This document shows, piece after piece, positions 35,391 to 46,603 of a DNA stretch of 64,000 nt. The notes below the pieces were generated by a model. The model ran no database searches and was not told the DNA's origin. It saw nothing but the letters and a program-made list of their open reading frames with translations. The DNA is taken from positions 1 through 64,000 of the forward strand of contig WPDH01000199.1 in the NCBI GenBank assembly GCA_019137255.1, written 5' to 3'. This stretch comes from Corinectria fuckeliana (taxonomy: Eukaryota > Ascomycota > Sordariomycetes > Hypocreales > Nectriaceae). Numbering within the stretch: position 1 is the first letter of the stretch; every line of letters begins with the position of its first letter. The position numbers and the translations under genes are program-made.

Positions 35391-36700
35391 GATGTCTGGT
35401 TCTTCAAACTCAAGCAATCAAGGCGTACGCGCCGAAAGAAGGGACCCGGCAACTTGGCTGCCCACCTGGTTGGCACGAGGAAGCTGGCGCATGGCAGCTC
35501 CGCCTCGACCCCGTCAGCAATCCTACCAAACGTTGGTCCTGCACCCTTGTAAGTCAGCCCAGCCAGGCTGAACTTCTCTCAATAATAGGAGCCAATCCGC
35601 CACACGCGAATGAGCCAACAGCATCAAGTAACCGCTGAGCTGCTCTAGAACAGAGCCATAGCCAGGCAGATAGGCGGACCTGACTGGCTGCTATCTAGCC
35701 GTTAACTTGTACCGCCGCTGGAACCTGCATCCACGCCTTTAAGGTGGAAGGGGTCGTAAGCTATCGCAATAGGCGCTACGACCCGCGCCTGGTATGTGAC
35801 TATATGCCCATGTGCGGCAAGGCATGCCTCGTCGTGAACCATGAGTACGTCCCGGTCCCGATGCAGGGGTTTGAACCTGTCTTATTGCGAAAGTGAATTG
35901 CTCCATGACTCATAATACCTGATTCTTTGGACAACCAACGCGTACGTGCCGAGAGTGCACCCCCCAGCATATTAACTGCCTGATTAGCTCGGGGGGAGTT
36001 GGTTGCAAGGCAACTCCACACTGAACCATCGGCGGTTATACCTAGCGTTGGTTCCACACCCTTGCGAATAGGCTAAGCCACGTTGATGATACTCCCGCAC
36101 TGATTGACAGGGCCTGTCCAGCTCGTGAATGAGCCAACAATACCGAATAACCGCCGAGCTGCTTCGGAGAGTTTAGTCTGCCCAGATCGAAGGTCCCAGC
36201 TAAGGCCGGTATAAAACCAACAACGCAAGAAGAGAGCACATTGTGATTGGGCAACAGTAACTATGGAGGAACCAACAGTGTTTCAGGCGATTAGACTACC
36301 AACATGGTGGCTGATCTGGATGCAGAGGACCTGGCGGGACCCTTTGCATTGAGGCATTCCGGTCAGTATGAGGCCGGATTCGGGCCCTGGCGTCTGAATA
36401 ACATACATACACATAACCGCCCGGTGAAGTGGTCTAGTGTGTCTGCTGCCTGACGATCCGCGAGGGATCCATTGCGTAGCTAATCTGCTTCGGGCCGTTG
36501 TTAGTAGCTCATGATGTTGGCTTTGCACCTATATAGCCTGGCACATGTTCATGTTCGCTATGCTAAGTGCGGATCTAGCCAGTCAAACCGCTCCCTTTGT
36601 AACTTACCCCATCCCGCCAACAGGCCAACCGTATTAAACAACCGCTCGGTTGCGGAGTGGTCGGCAGAATTGAGCCTAGGCCGTAAGAGGTGAACAAGGT
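35390..36700. repeat. Two to three diverged copies of a ~0.5-kb repeat
   Basis: Blocks around 35,525-35,650 and 36,040-36,170 align over their length (CGTTGG-TCC-CACCCTTG, then GAATGAGCCAACA and TAACCGC-GAGCTGCT) at a spacing of about 515-520 bp. A third, weaker match lies at about 36,590-36,680 (CCAACCGTATTAAACAACCGCTCGG). They are not coding in a shared frame. Their nature is unknown; they could be tandemly duplicated remnants of a transposon or of a gene terminus. Confidence 0.5.
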
Positions 36701-36798
36701 GAGCGCGGATGGACCGACTGCCCCATTAAGGCATCAACCAGTTAGCTAACACGCGCGAAGGAGTTAGCACAGTTCTGTGGTGTTGAGAGGATATTTTC

Positions 36799-37560
36799 TT
36801 AATATAGAACCAAGTTCGGGTATGTTGTACGGCGCTTCAGCGTCAAGCGCCCTCTATCGGCATGGCACTCGTCAATGACCACTCGGTCCAGCCTTCCGCT
36901 GACGCTCAGATCAGCGGCCCACTGTAGGAAGTCATCGGTGACAGCCGCCTCGGCCGAGACCAGCGTAACCCTGGGCCAAGATTCACGCGCCTCGGGCCAG
37001 GACTTGCAATCTTGGCCGGAGTCGACGCAGCGTGTGACTAGCTGCCTCTTCAACTCAGCGAACGGAGCCACCACGATGGTTACGCCTGCACCTGCCAGCA
37101 TGGCCGGCACCATGAAGACCAAGCTCTTCCCGCCACCCGTTGGCAGCACGGCAACCAGCGGGCTTTGCTTCGCCGCGGCTAGCCTAACCGCCTCTTCTTG
37201 CTGGGGTGACCGGGACTGGGCAGCGTCATCACGCAAGATAGCTCGTAGTGCCCGTAGGATCATATCATCCTTCTCCTTGTCCTCCACTGCTGTCATACCT
37301 GCCCTCAGCTTTTCGAGCGAGGCGACCTTGGCCCGCTTCCGGGGAGAGTGGCACTTCTCCTCTCCGCCAGACTCGACCGTACCCTTCCGCTTCGAGGACG
37401 AAGCGGACAGCGGCGGCTCCAAGGCCGATAGCTGCTGCGCGTCGCAGCCGAGGAACTCGTGCCAACGACAACTCACTTGCCCGAATATCTCCAGAGACTC
37501 GGCCGTCAAACGCTTCAGCACATCGATCGTGACGCCGTAGTTGGCAGCACCACTCCATCA
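36799..37560 (-). pseudogene. RecQ/DEAH-type helicase fragment
   Basis: The minus-strand frame encodes about 240 residues: a helical segment (SLEIFGQVSCRWHEFLG), a basic Ser/Lys-rich linker (PRKRAK), and the first RecA-like domain of a superfamily 2 helicase. Motif I is PTGGGKS (about 37,140), motif Ia lies in the VVAPFAELKRQLV strand, and motif II is DECH (about 36,865). The frame ends within 20 residues of motif II; motifs III-VI are missing, and there is no ATG at the 5' end (open upstream to a stop near 37,560). The layout matches the helicase half of large fungal OrsD-RecQ-like repeat-encoded proteins. Fragment, not functional. Confidence 0.7.
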
Positions 37561-37561
37561 C

Positions 37562-38860
37562 TACTTGCCACGTACATGCTGTTATTGCAGAGCTTTGCGT
37601 GCGCTATCTGAACTTCTTTAACTCTGATGTCAGCCTTCTAATAGATGTGAATATGGAAGCCAGCCACTCTGTTAATAGCCACGCCTTCTTAGATTACTTA
37701 GCTAAAGATTAGGGTGCCTACTTCTGCGAGGCTGGCATTGTTAATAACGCTGCTATTACACCTTCCGCTTTAAAAGTTTGTGATCCAGCTTTAAAAAGTT
37801 ATTTAGTATGGTTTAGAATCTATTAGAAGACTACAGGGATGAAGACTACTAAGTGTTTTACAGATCTTATAGTAACATCGTATTTTAGATATAGTGCTAT
37901 TGTTAAGCTACTTCTCTTACAGGGCCTCAAGGTCGACTCGAAGGATAGGTATTATAGTAGAACGCTATTATGGTAGGGTGCCTAGAACAGGCGCGAGGCC
38001 GTCATCAAGCTGCTGCTCGACCAGGGCGCTGACGTCAAGGCCAAGGACAGAGACGGCGGGACGCCACTATCGTGGGCTACCCCCAAGATAGACCCCTCTT
38101 TCAGTCCCATACAGGTCTTCATATCGCCAGATATAAGTTCCCGACGCTAGGAGCCTGTGGTGCTAATACTCGAAGATTTCTTCAAGGGAGCAGAGTTCTC
38201 CCTTAATAACTTTATCCCTTATAAAATACAAGGCCAAGATAACCAGCATCAGACAGAAGCATAGGTATCAGACCGAAAGGAGAACACCCGAAGCCCGACC
38301 GCCCCATTAAATAATGAAAGGGTCCTCTCAGCTCCCCAGTTGTATAGGGTCTTGCAGCAGAAGGTACGTGGAAAGGCTATCTCACTGTAAAGTGAGCTCG
38401 TCTTGAGAGAAATGAATTCTTGATAACACGAGAGTCATATTAAAGCGACTACACGAGAAACCCACACGTGGTACTGCAATCTGTCACCCAATTCAAATGT
38501 TCAGGTCCTGATGCTCCCTCTCTGGAGCGAAAACTAACCTTGCTTTTAAGATGTATCAACCATGCAGATGGGTCTTGTATCCTCGGCTTGAATAAAATTG
38601 CACCGGCATGGCAAGCTCAAGGCCGTTGAGCGAGCGATCGGGCGACAACAGAAGAAGTTCGGGAGATTCCAGCTCGAGGTAAGAATGCATACAATGCTAG
38701 AGACAAGAAGCCTTCAAGCTCAACTTACAGGAGCCACCGGCCTAGAATTAAGTCAACTCGCATCTACAGCGCCGGGATGAAAACCGCGGAGCCCGTCGTT
38801 AAGCTGCTGCTCGACAAGGCCGCCGACGTCGAGGCCAAGGACAAGGGCTGCTAGACAAAT
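37562..38860 (+). pseudogene. Decayed ankyrin-repeat gene fragments
   Basis: Plus-strand frames between about 37,890 and 38,100 spell ankyrin-repeat cores (AIVKLLLLQG, AVIKLLLDQGADVKAKDRDGGTPLSWA) with internal stops at positions where TGG or CGA are expected. A further copy, VVKLLLDKAADVEAKD, ends in TAG at about 38,855. The segment at 37,562-37,880 has remnants of a preceding helical region. These are the ruined C-terminal repeats of an NLR-ankyrin-type gene, cut by stops and frameshifts. Confidence 0.6.
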
Positions 38861-39340
38861 GGAAGAATTGTTATTAGTCAACGCTTTTCGAATGCTGAAA
38901 TTACTCTGCTAGATTCTAGGGACAGCCTCCGATTCTAACTTGATTGATACTCACGGCCACTGAATGTGTGGAATCGGAAGGCGCTCTGCCCAAAGTACAC
39001 ATGTTGTGCATAGCACATGTCAGCCGAGCTGCTCTGGCGTGTCGAATGCGCTGCAGAGTGCTGGGTCGTTTCTCTAGGTGGCAAATCGACGCCGAAACTA
39101 CAGGCGATAGGATATTACGAGGAGATGAGGGTATGCTGCCGCAACCGACGAGGCATTGCCAAACGTGTTACATCTTAGGTAATAGCGACTTTCTTCTTGC
39201 AGGTGCTGCTCCAAGACGGCTCTCGGACACGAAATCTTCCGCTCCTTGACACGGGGTATGAGGAGCATCACGATATGCTGTCTAGCATGAACAATCTTTC
39301 CTATACCTGTTCTCGAACGTAATGCTATTAAATGTTAATG
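38860..39340. other. No gene seen
   Basis: Normal-composition DNA between the ankyrin relic and the Copia remnant. One 101-codon plus-strand frame (38,944-39,249) lacks any supporting feature. Confidence 0.35.
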
Positions 39341-41700
39341 TGCTTCGTCCTGATATGGAACTGTGGATTTTGGCCATTGCGATTGCCCCTTGATTGTCCC
39401 TGTAGAGGATAGTTGCCTGAAGGTCTCCATGTTTGTGTTGGGCCAGAAGTTCGCACAACAATCCTCATAGCCAGGTCGTTTCTTTAGTGTATTGTGTTCG
39501 TCCCTAATACTCCGCTTCTCAGGATGATAATGTGACCGTTGGTTGTCGTTTGGAGCTCCAACTGATGGCGCCTGTGCTGATGTTGAAGACATAACCAGCC
39601 GTTGATCGTCTGGTATCGTAGTCGCCAGCCCAGTCTGAGTCGTCGGCGTACCCAACTAACGGTCCAAGTGGTCCGCTGGAGGCAAATTACAATTCGATCG
39701 TTCCTCGTATGTACCTCACGATGCGCTTGACGGCTTGGAAGTGTTCGTTGGTTGGATAGTTGGTTGGATTTCCCAGATATCGGCTGCACAGAGAGATGGC
39801 AAATGCGATGACTGGGCGAGTGCCAAGTATGGCGCACATAAGCGAACTAATTGCCTTTGCGTACTATAGTTTCGCCGTCTCAGACGCTTTGTATTCGTCT
39901 GGGGCAAGTTGAAATTTTGAAGTGCTCAGGGGAGTTGTGACTGGCTTGCTCTCCCATATGTTAAATTCCCGTAGGACCTTCTCAACATATGCTCGTTGGG
40001 AGAGAAAGATGGCTTTGTTGCGTCTGTCTCTCCGGACGGAAATTCCCAGATAGTACTGACACGAACTAAGGTCAGTCATTTCGAATTTCTTGCTTAAGGC
40101 GGCTTTGATTTGGCGGATTTCTTCCTTCTCGGGACCAGCGATTAGGGGATCATCCACGTAGACGGCGATGTAGGTTGTGCCACGGATGAAGACGCCAACA
40201 TCGGCGTTGAGTGGTTTGAAGCTAAGGGTTTCTAGAAAATCAGATAATGTCTGGTACTAGATTCGGAGAGATTCTTTAAGACTGTAGAGAGCCTTCCGCA
40301 GTCGGAAGACTTTGCTCTTATTGGGCTAGGACTGTGTATCTTGATGGAATTTGTCCTCGGGTTTCCCGTACTGGAAAGCGTAGTTTGGGATGATGGCAGT
40401 ATGCTTCTATTGGGACTTGGTGCTCATTAACTACACCATTAAGGCTTTATGTTCTTTCTGGAGTCCCCAGTTCCACATAGAAGCTCGGGTCATATTGATT
40501 CAGTAGATAGGATTGGTTAGGGGCTGCCTGTATCTCTTCGTCCGTCCTGATGTTTTTGGTTGGGGGTATAGTTGGAAGAGATGGTGTGATATCCATCCGT
40601 TTTCGTTGGGTTCATCAGTTAGTTGCTCGGATGCAATTCATTTTCTCAGCAGGGATTTCTCATCGAACACGACGTTATTCGCAAAGAACATTCTTCCATC
40701 GTCCACTAAGGCGTAGTTTGTGCTCCTTTGATCGCCGAGGAGTCTGTAGGGGAATGTCTTGTCGTCCATCTTCTTCCGTTTGGCTGAAGGCATTTTTGCA
40801 AAGCCTCGGCTGCCGATAACTCGGAGATGGGAGAGATCCGACACTTTCTTGTGCCATGCTTCATAAGGTGTGATTTGACGACCCGAGGCTGGTAAGAGGT
40901 TTTGCACATATGCTATAGCTTTGAGGACGTATGGCCAGAATTTATTTTCCAGTCCTTAATGGATGAGAGTTGGTGTGAGCTTCTCGAGTAGGACACGGTT
41001 TGCCACTTCAGCCACCCTGTTTTGTTCGTGCTGTTCGGTGGCAGAGAATATCATCTTAATCGTCTTGTTCTTGCAGTAGAGAGTGATTATATCAGATTTA
41101 CCTTCTCCCCTCGATCGAGGCGAAGGTAACGGCAGCGACGGGTTGGTGTCTCAGATTGTTCTAGAAGTTTTCGAAAGCATTTGCCAAATTCAGACTTTTG
41201 TCTGATTAGGAAGACCCAGGTCATTTTTAGTGAGATTGACTATAAGGCAGGCCTAGTATCTATAGCCGTCGATGCCTTCGTCTGGGAAGGGGCCGGCGAT
41301 ATCGCTATGGAGGCTCTCTAGTGGTCTTGTTCTTTTCGAATGCATCCGCAATGAGGCCTTTCCTTCATGCGCCCTTTTACGTACGCTTCAAAGACGTTGG
41401 AGTCAGATAGAGGAGTGATGCCCGTGGACATCTTCATGAGTCAGTGTAAGTTCTGTTCTCCCAAATGGCCAAGTCAGTCATGTTAGATCTGCAGTTTGGG
41501 GCCGCTGACGGAGGCGGCCATAGCGGTGTGCAGTTGTTCGTCATCTAAACTCTTCTTCATTATCACCTAGAGTTCTTCTGAGCTCTGCGTTTTCCTCTTG
41601 TATACTCTTAAGCTCTTCACTATAGCTTTGAGGGTGATGAGTGGGTTGGCGTGATCCATTCTGTTAACTTCTAGCTCAAAGTCTCTGATAACAAAATAAT
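39340..41700 (-). mobile_element. Ty1/Copia retrotransposon remnant (pol)
   Basis: Read on the minus strand from about 41,700 to 39,340, the order is Copia-like. A GAG-pre-integrase remnant (LGHLGEQNLH) lies near 41,460. An integrase C-terminal part (TPYEAWHKK, with the GSRGF/YRLLGD region) lies at 40,907-40,640. The reverse transcriptase has its catalytic YVDD at about 40,149-40,160, followed by MTDLSSCQYYLGI. The RNase H part (GYADDSDWAGDYDTRRSTAGYVF) lies near 39,650-39,560. The frame is broken by many stops and shifts, so the element cannot move by itself. No long terminal repeats were recognised. Confidence 0.85.
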
Positions 41701-41760
41701 AAGTACTCTAGATATGCCGTTTTTCTGAGCCAACTTTCCAATGGGTCACCGCCTTTCCTA

Positions 41761-42470
41761 TTGAGAATTTATCTGAGCCAAGATGTTCCTATGTCAGCAA
41801 CCAACTTGTCAAGCTTCAATCTATTAAATATTCCAAACCCTAATAACTTGTTCCACAGGATAGTAAAAAATATAGGACTAGGTTCATTTAGTCACATTCT
41901 TCTTATTGTATCATACATATCAGTTTCGGTCTATTTTGTTACAGGCTGGGGCCTGTCTTGTGGTGCCTGGCTGTGCCGACACCAGCTCCCTATAGGTGCA
42001 GCCAATTGACTCAATGGACGATTGAGTCAACGCTTATCCTTTTGCCATAATTGGATACCGCACGCACCCGCGGAACGAACCGTAGCGCTAGCTGCCGCTT
42101 TAACCTGATAGGGTCGACCCGCTACACCCCCCTTGCTAGCATTGAAACCCCAGATGTGCAATCCAGCTAACATAATAGTTAATGTTGAGAGGTCAAAGAT
42201 GTCTGTATTGATGATGTGTAACTAGCTAGCTAAGGCAAGAGAATTGGGGGCTGTACGGGCCTCAGCTGTCTGTGGCCACAGCCGCCGCAGGCGGCCGTGG
42301 GCTTCCTTCAACACCACCCCTCAGACGGGGCCGGATACGGCGCCTTTGACGACTTCGTGATGCCGTAAGGACACCCTTTCCGCTTGTTACTTGGTGTTTC
42401 CGGTCCTTTTGATGCCATTTACGCCTTTGCTGACCTTGCTTCTCTCACGGGGCTCTCAGTCGCAGCTGCA
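41761..42470. other. No gene seen
   Basis: The region between the two Copia pieces. It contains a GC-rich stretch at 42,240-42,400 (CCGCCGCAGGCGGCCGTGGG) and no frame with protein character. Confidence 0.35.
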
Positions 42471-42474
42471 TGAT

Positions 42475-42660
42475 GAATTTCTCATGGTTGACCGCACCCA
42501 CGCCTTGGTCAGACCGTCTGCGATCATCTTGTCTGTTCGCACCCGTTGCAGGTCCAAATAACCCTCCTCGGTTCGCTGTATGGCCCATTTGAACCTGATA
42601 TCGATGTGCCTCGTACGAGCCGCGTTTTTCCGGTTGAGGACCAGCTCGCCCTGCGTGAGG
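42475..42660 (-). mobile_element. Second Copia RNase H fragment
   Basis: The minus strand encodes the C-terminal end of a Copia RNase H: ARTRHIDIRFKWA followed by LDLQRVRTDKMIADGLTKAW. These are diagnostic residues near the end of Copia polyproteins. The fragment is too far from the 39,340-41,700 remnant, and duplicates its final domain, so it comes from another insertion. Confidence 0.75.
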
Positions 42661-42699
42661 ACGAGGAAAGTGAGGGCAACTGGTGGGCGGGTGGGAAGC

Positions 42700-43301
42700 G
42701 AGGGGCTAGTTGGGCCTCAGTGGGTAATTAAGTTCCGCCCGAGAGCGTTACTATAAATTGTCCGTGATTGAGTTTAATAGCGATAGCACTGTCCATATAG
42801 AGTAGTAAGTGCACGGATCTCAGCAAAAATTACGGAGTACCCGAGCAGGAGATCTCAGCTAAGGCGGGCGAGAGATATACATAGTAGCAAACATTAATCA
42901 TTTAAGCTTTCAAACTCCTGGTAATGTGGGTTCTTGATGGACTGTAAGCTGTGAGATCGTCGTAACTACGGGATGGCCGATGGATAATGATTGGAATATG
43001 TCTTAAGACCACTTAGCGAGGTTGACAAATTAATCCACCTATTATCAGTCATGTTTCAGAGGCGAAGAGGCTTTTCTATCAGCTTGTGTTAACACAATCT
43101 GGCCAGGGGTTATTGCCGTGAGTTCTAAAGGCGTACTTGTATTTAAACCAAGTTATGTCGCCCGTCTATTGCTAGTTTTACATCAGATCACCCACCATCC
43201 AAGTTTTGAGATATTTAACAGCAAGCAACAACTCCAATCACTTTAGTAAGTCAAAAGATCCACGCCTCGACAGCGCGACTAACCGGAGTTTCCTAGTAAC
43301 C
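42700..43301. promoter_or_regulatory. Upstream region of small secreted-protein gene
   Basis: Contains a TATTTAAA element at about 43,140 that could serve as the TATA box of the gene starting at 43,302. No other coding signal. Confidence 0.35.
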
Positions 43302-43700
43302 ATGAAGTTCCAATCTCTCCTCTTTCTCGCTGCCGGTGCCATTGCTGCACCGGCCCCTGAGGCGGCCGCCAATCCCGAGCCCGCCGACGTCGATCCTGGT
43401 GCCACCGTCCCGGCCGTGCGCCTCTTATGCTCCGGCGTCTGGACGGGAAATGCCCTCACATATGGTGATATCAGTTGGGCTCTGGAGAACCGCAGAAACG
43501 AACTCCAACTTAATGGTGGATGGTGGAACCAGCTCAACACCCAATGCACCAACACGGACGGCAGAAACATTGGTCAGCAGGGTATTTTGCTCACATACAA
43601 CCATGCCCGAGATGGCAGTGCGAAGACAACTCTCAACTACAACGATATCATCCTTTGTACGCCGCTAAGCCAATGGGGCCTCAAGTGCGACCGGAATTGA
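43302..43700 (+). CDS. Small secreted four-cysteine protein, 132 aa
   Basis: An intronless frame from ATG 43,302 encodes 132 residues. Residues 1-16 are a classical signal peptide (MKFQSLLFLAAGAIAA), followed by an Ala/Pro/Glu-rich propeptide-like stretch to about residue 38. The mature part (about 90 residues) has four cysteines (43, 82, 119, 129), enough for two disulfides, and is Trp/Asn/Gln-rich (WTGNALTYGDISWALENRR, WWNQLNTQC). I do not recognise the fold. Size, secretion and cysteines fit a candidate effector or antimicrobial-type secreted protein; this is inference. It sits between transposon remnants and pseudogenes, a typical setting for such genes. An upstream TTG-initiated extension is not needed. 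Confidence 0.75.
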   Translation: MKFQSLLFLAAGAIAAPAPEAAANPEPADVDPGATVPAVRLLCSGVWTGNALTYGDISWALENRRNELQLNGGWWNQLNTQCTNTDGRNIGQQGILLTYNHARDGSAKTTLNYNDIILCTPLSQWGLKCDRN

Positions 43701-44159
43701 TTCATCGACAGCTAGAAACCACCAGAGGACCGACAGATGAAAGCGAGGACTGTTTTCATTATGGCAAGAGATATACAAGGTCGTTAGTTTAGGTGCATAA
43801 AGAGCAGATATTGTGTCAGCGCAAAGTGACCTGCGAAGGCACCACCTTTTGACATTTATAATCCATGTGACCTGATGCAGACGCTTTAAGAAAACACAAA
43901 CGAGTGGTTGTTTCACTGAAAGTGAAATCCGAACTGGTCACCCGACAGGGCGGCTGACGCAAGCTGTCCTCCCTGGGAGACGGGACTGAGTCTGGCCCAA
44001 GTTGGGTGGGAAACGTAGGATCCATGCACTTAGACTGGTGTGCTGCCGCCTTTGCTACTGTCTTCAGCCCTCTATCACCTTTGTCCTGCTTCAATCCTGC
44101 CCCTTTGCTGCTCCTGCGTGCCAATAATATCCTCACACTTGAGGGCTCGACCTCCCTCC
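43701..44159. other. Intergenic, no gene seen
   Basis: The stretch between the secreted-protein stop and the ATG of the coiled-coil relic. CT-rich DNA at about 44,060-44,110 may be part of that gene's old promoter. Confidence 0.35.
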
Positions 44160-45843
44160 ATGCCCTCCCATTCTGTGAAGTGGCAAGAGGGAAATCCCGC
44201 GACAGGTACACCACCGTACCCGAGGCAACGCGAAAGATCCCATAAAAGACCCAGCGATGCTGCGGATGTCATGAGTCCTCAGTCCGTGAGCGATGACTGG
44301 GACGGACGGCAGACCATCGAGGGCTTCAGGAATGTCTCTCCTGGTCGAGAGCACCACGATGATGGGCCACATCAAAAGTCTTCTCGGGCCTGGGAATCTT
44401 CTCGTCATCAATCATTGCCACCACGAGAGCGAATTTCGAGGGCAAACAGCTTCTACGGCCAACCTTTTGTCTGGAATGGCGGGCGCTCACGCCGCTATCA
44501 GCCGAGCTATGACTCGATTAATGAGCATCCCGAGAATCTGAGCAGGCCGCCAAACTACCCCGACTATCCTTCCCATCGGGTTTGCTACCCAGTTGTTCCA
44601 GAAATGCCACCTGCTGAATACGCCAGAACTTCTCGTGCCAGAGGCCCAACCCCCCGGCCGCTCTAGCCTGCCAGCGTCAATGTCGACCGCCAGCCTCCAA
44701 TCCATTATTATAATCCGTGGGGAGTCGCGATGGAGGCACCCCCGTGCCATAGCCTGCCACCACCTCCAACCGGCCGCTCCTCCAGAACAAACACCAGCCA
44801 CTGTGGATCCTGAGAAACTTCGATTAGAAGCTGAGATTGTCGCGTTCAAAGCTATGGAGGAAAGGTTAAGGGCCATGGAGAGACAGAAAGAGATAGAAGA
44901 ACAAATCCAGCAGAATGCAGAAGAGATGTATCATAAAAGAATAAAGGCTATGTGACAAGCCTAAGAAGAAGCTAAGAACCAGATCATGAAAGCAAAAAAT
45001 GAGAGTGAAACAGCTGTACGTGCCAAAATAGAGGCAAAGTACCGTGCAGAAGCAGAAAGAAAGTGGAAGACTGAGGAACTAGCTTAAAGAATCGAAAGAC
45101 AAGTGAGACAAGCTAGAAGCTGGACGGTGGGCAGAAAATCTAGCACGAGTAGCCAAGGAAAGATAGGATGCAGAGCTTGAGAGGTCAGCTAAGGAGATGA
45201 TGTTAAATAGCATAGATGAGATTGTGGCACTGTCTAAAAAAAGGCTGCCAGAGGATCTAGGGCTTGACAAGAAAATGGTCCAACAAAGAAAAACCGAACG
45301 AGACTGCAGTCAAACAATTCAGGAAGAGACCTGGAGCTTGAGCCAGGCCAGAGGCTGGATGAGGAGCCAAGGGAAAGTTGAACTTTCTCAGATTCGCGGA
45401 CCCGACCACGGCCACGGCACCCTGACAGCATATCTGTTCACTGTTCTGATTCTTCGTCGCCTATTCGGTCTCAAAGTCGAACATCCTTCAGAAGCAAGGC
45501 CTGTTAAACTGATCCGCTTCCTCAAGTGCCTGACCCTCCAGGGGTGGCTACTGAGAGTAACGAGGAGAGGATCAACGTGGGAAACAGTTCAACATTTCCC
45601 GACATAGCTTCGAGCTCTGAACTAGGAGACACGGGAGACCATCGCCACCATAGGGTCAAAACTAGGCGAAGAAGCAATCGACGTGTGTACCACGGGCGTC
45701 GAAAGTCGCAGCTTTTGGTACTGTTGGAGGATCAGATCACCGAGGCTGTTATCAACCGATTGATGGAGGCCAACCAAGGAAGCGACGCTATCAAGATGAT
45801 AGCTCCTCGTGGACGGTACAGTAAACGGTATTTTATCTGGTAG
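44160..45843 (+). pseudogene. Decayed coiled-coil protein gene
   Basis: The best start is ATG 44,160 (MPSHSVKWQEGNP). A polar, Arg/Ser/Pro-rich N-terminus runs to a TAG stop at about 44,664. The same frame continues with a Pro/Tyr-rich stretch, then a frameshift leads into a coiled coil (LEAEIVAFKAMEERLRAMER, QIQQNAEEMY). This is cut by TGA and TAA stops at 44,953 and 44,962 and continues as further Glu/Lys/Arg-rich helix (KAKNESETAVRAKIEAKY) to about 45,130. Frames at 45,197-45,340 and 45,640-45,843 represent the C-terminal part (DQITEAVINRLMEA). The stops fit CAG-to-TAG, CGA-to-TGA and CAA-to-TAA. The intact family is a fungal cytoplasmic coiled-coil protein of unknown role. Confidence 0.6.
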
Positions 45844-45899
45844 GAGACATTCGTCTTGGCTAAAAGGCCACTGGTACTTGTCAGACAAAGACAACTCTG

Positions 45900-46236
45900 C
45901 CGCAATGGGTAGTGATCCCTATAAAGAGCTATTAAAATTATATTTTTCTTTTATTTACTTACTTTCTATTTAAGCTATTATTCTTATTTCTAGTTTTATA
46001 ATAGCTGTTAAGTTATAAGCTAAGCTTTTTTACAACCTAGTATAAATTTCAGCTGCTAGCACAGCTACTTAGTTAGTTACCTCTCTAGTTATAGTTAGCT
46101 AAGATAACAATTAATCCAGCCGCTAGTAGAAAGAGTAGCTAACCTTAAAGAGGCTCACTTATTTTAAATCTTCATTTAGCTTATGTTATTAATACTAATA
46201 TTGTTTAAGTATTTATTAATATCAGTTTATGCTCTT
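45900..46236. other. Short AT-rich RIP-like patch
   Basis: About 340 bp of TA-rich DNA immediately downstream of the NLR-type gene. It has the same character as the large AT blocks and no coding frame. Confidence 0.5.
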
Positions 46237-46603
46237 TTAACTCACAATCTTATTATCAAACTGCTCGCTACTACTTCCTCCATCTGATTCTTTGCCGTCA
46301 CCATCATTAATGTTACTAGAAATCTCGCCCGGCGATTTATCTAATGCTTCCATCTTCTCATCAGAGTCTTTTCCATCGTCCCATTCCTCTCCATCTTCGC
46401 GGAATAAGTGCCGACAGTGCACATTGGACTTGGACTTTGAGCATTTAAAGCATAACGTAAGGTCAAAACAGTCCTCACATATGGAATTTCTTCCAACAAC
46501 CTGGAGCAAGCAGCAATCGCAACATATCCTAGGGTACACTTTGCCCCTTTTCTTTGTTGCCGGGGAGTGTTTGCTGCGCTTTGCTACGATGAAATCACCA
46601 ATG
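46237..46603 (-). other. ZZ-type zinc-finger exon of the NLR-type gene
   Basis: This terminal exon is joined by a GTAAGT..TATAG intron (46,656-46,604) to the last ankyrin exon. It encodes CCDCCLLQ, CEDCFDLTLCFKC and a downstream HCRH, the Cys/His pattern of ZZ fingers, then a Ser/Asp/Glu-rich tail ending at 46,237. ZZ fingers bind zinc and usually a protein partner or modified N-terminus. It is common at the C-terminus of fungal ankyrin proteins. Confidence 0.7.

Noticed and set aside
35855..35890. tRNA B-box-like GGGTTTGAACCTGT
   Set aside because: No matching A box, no acceptor-stem pairing and no cloverleaf could be drawn around it.
36875..37540. 221-codon plus-strand frame
   Set aside because: It is antisense to the helicase fragment; the minus strand has PTGGGKS and DECH.
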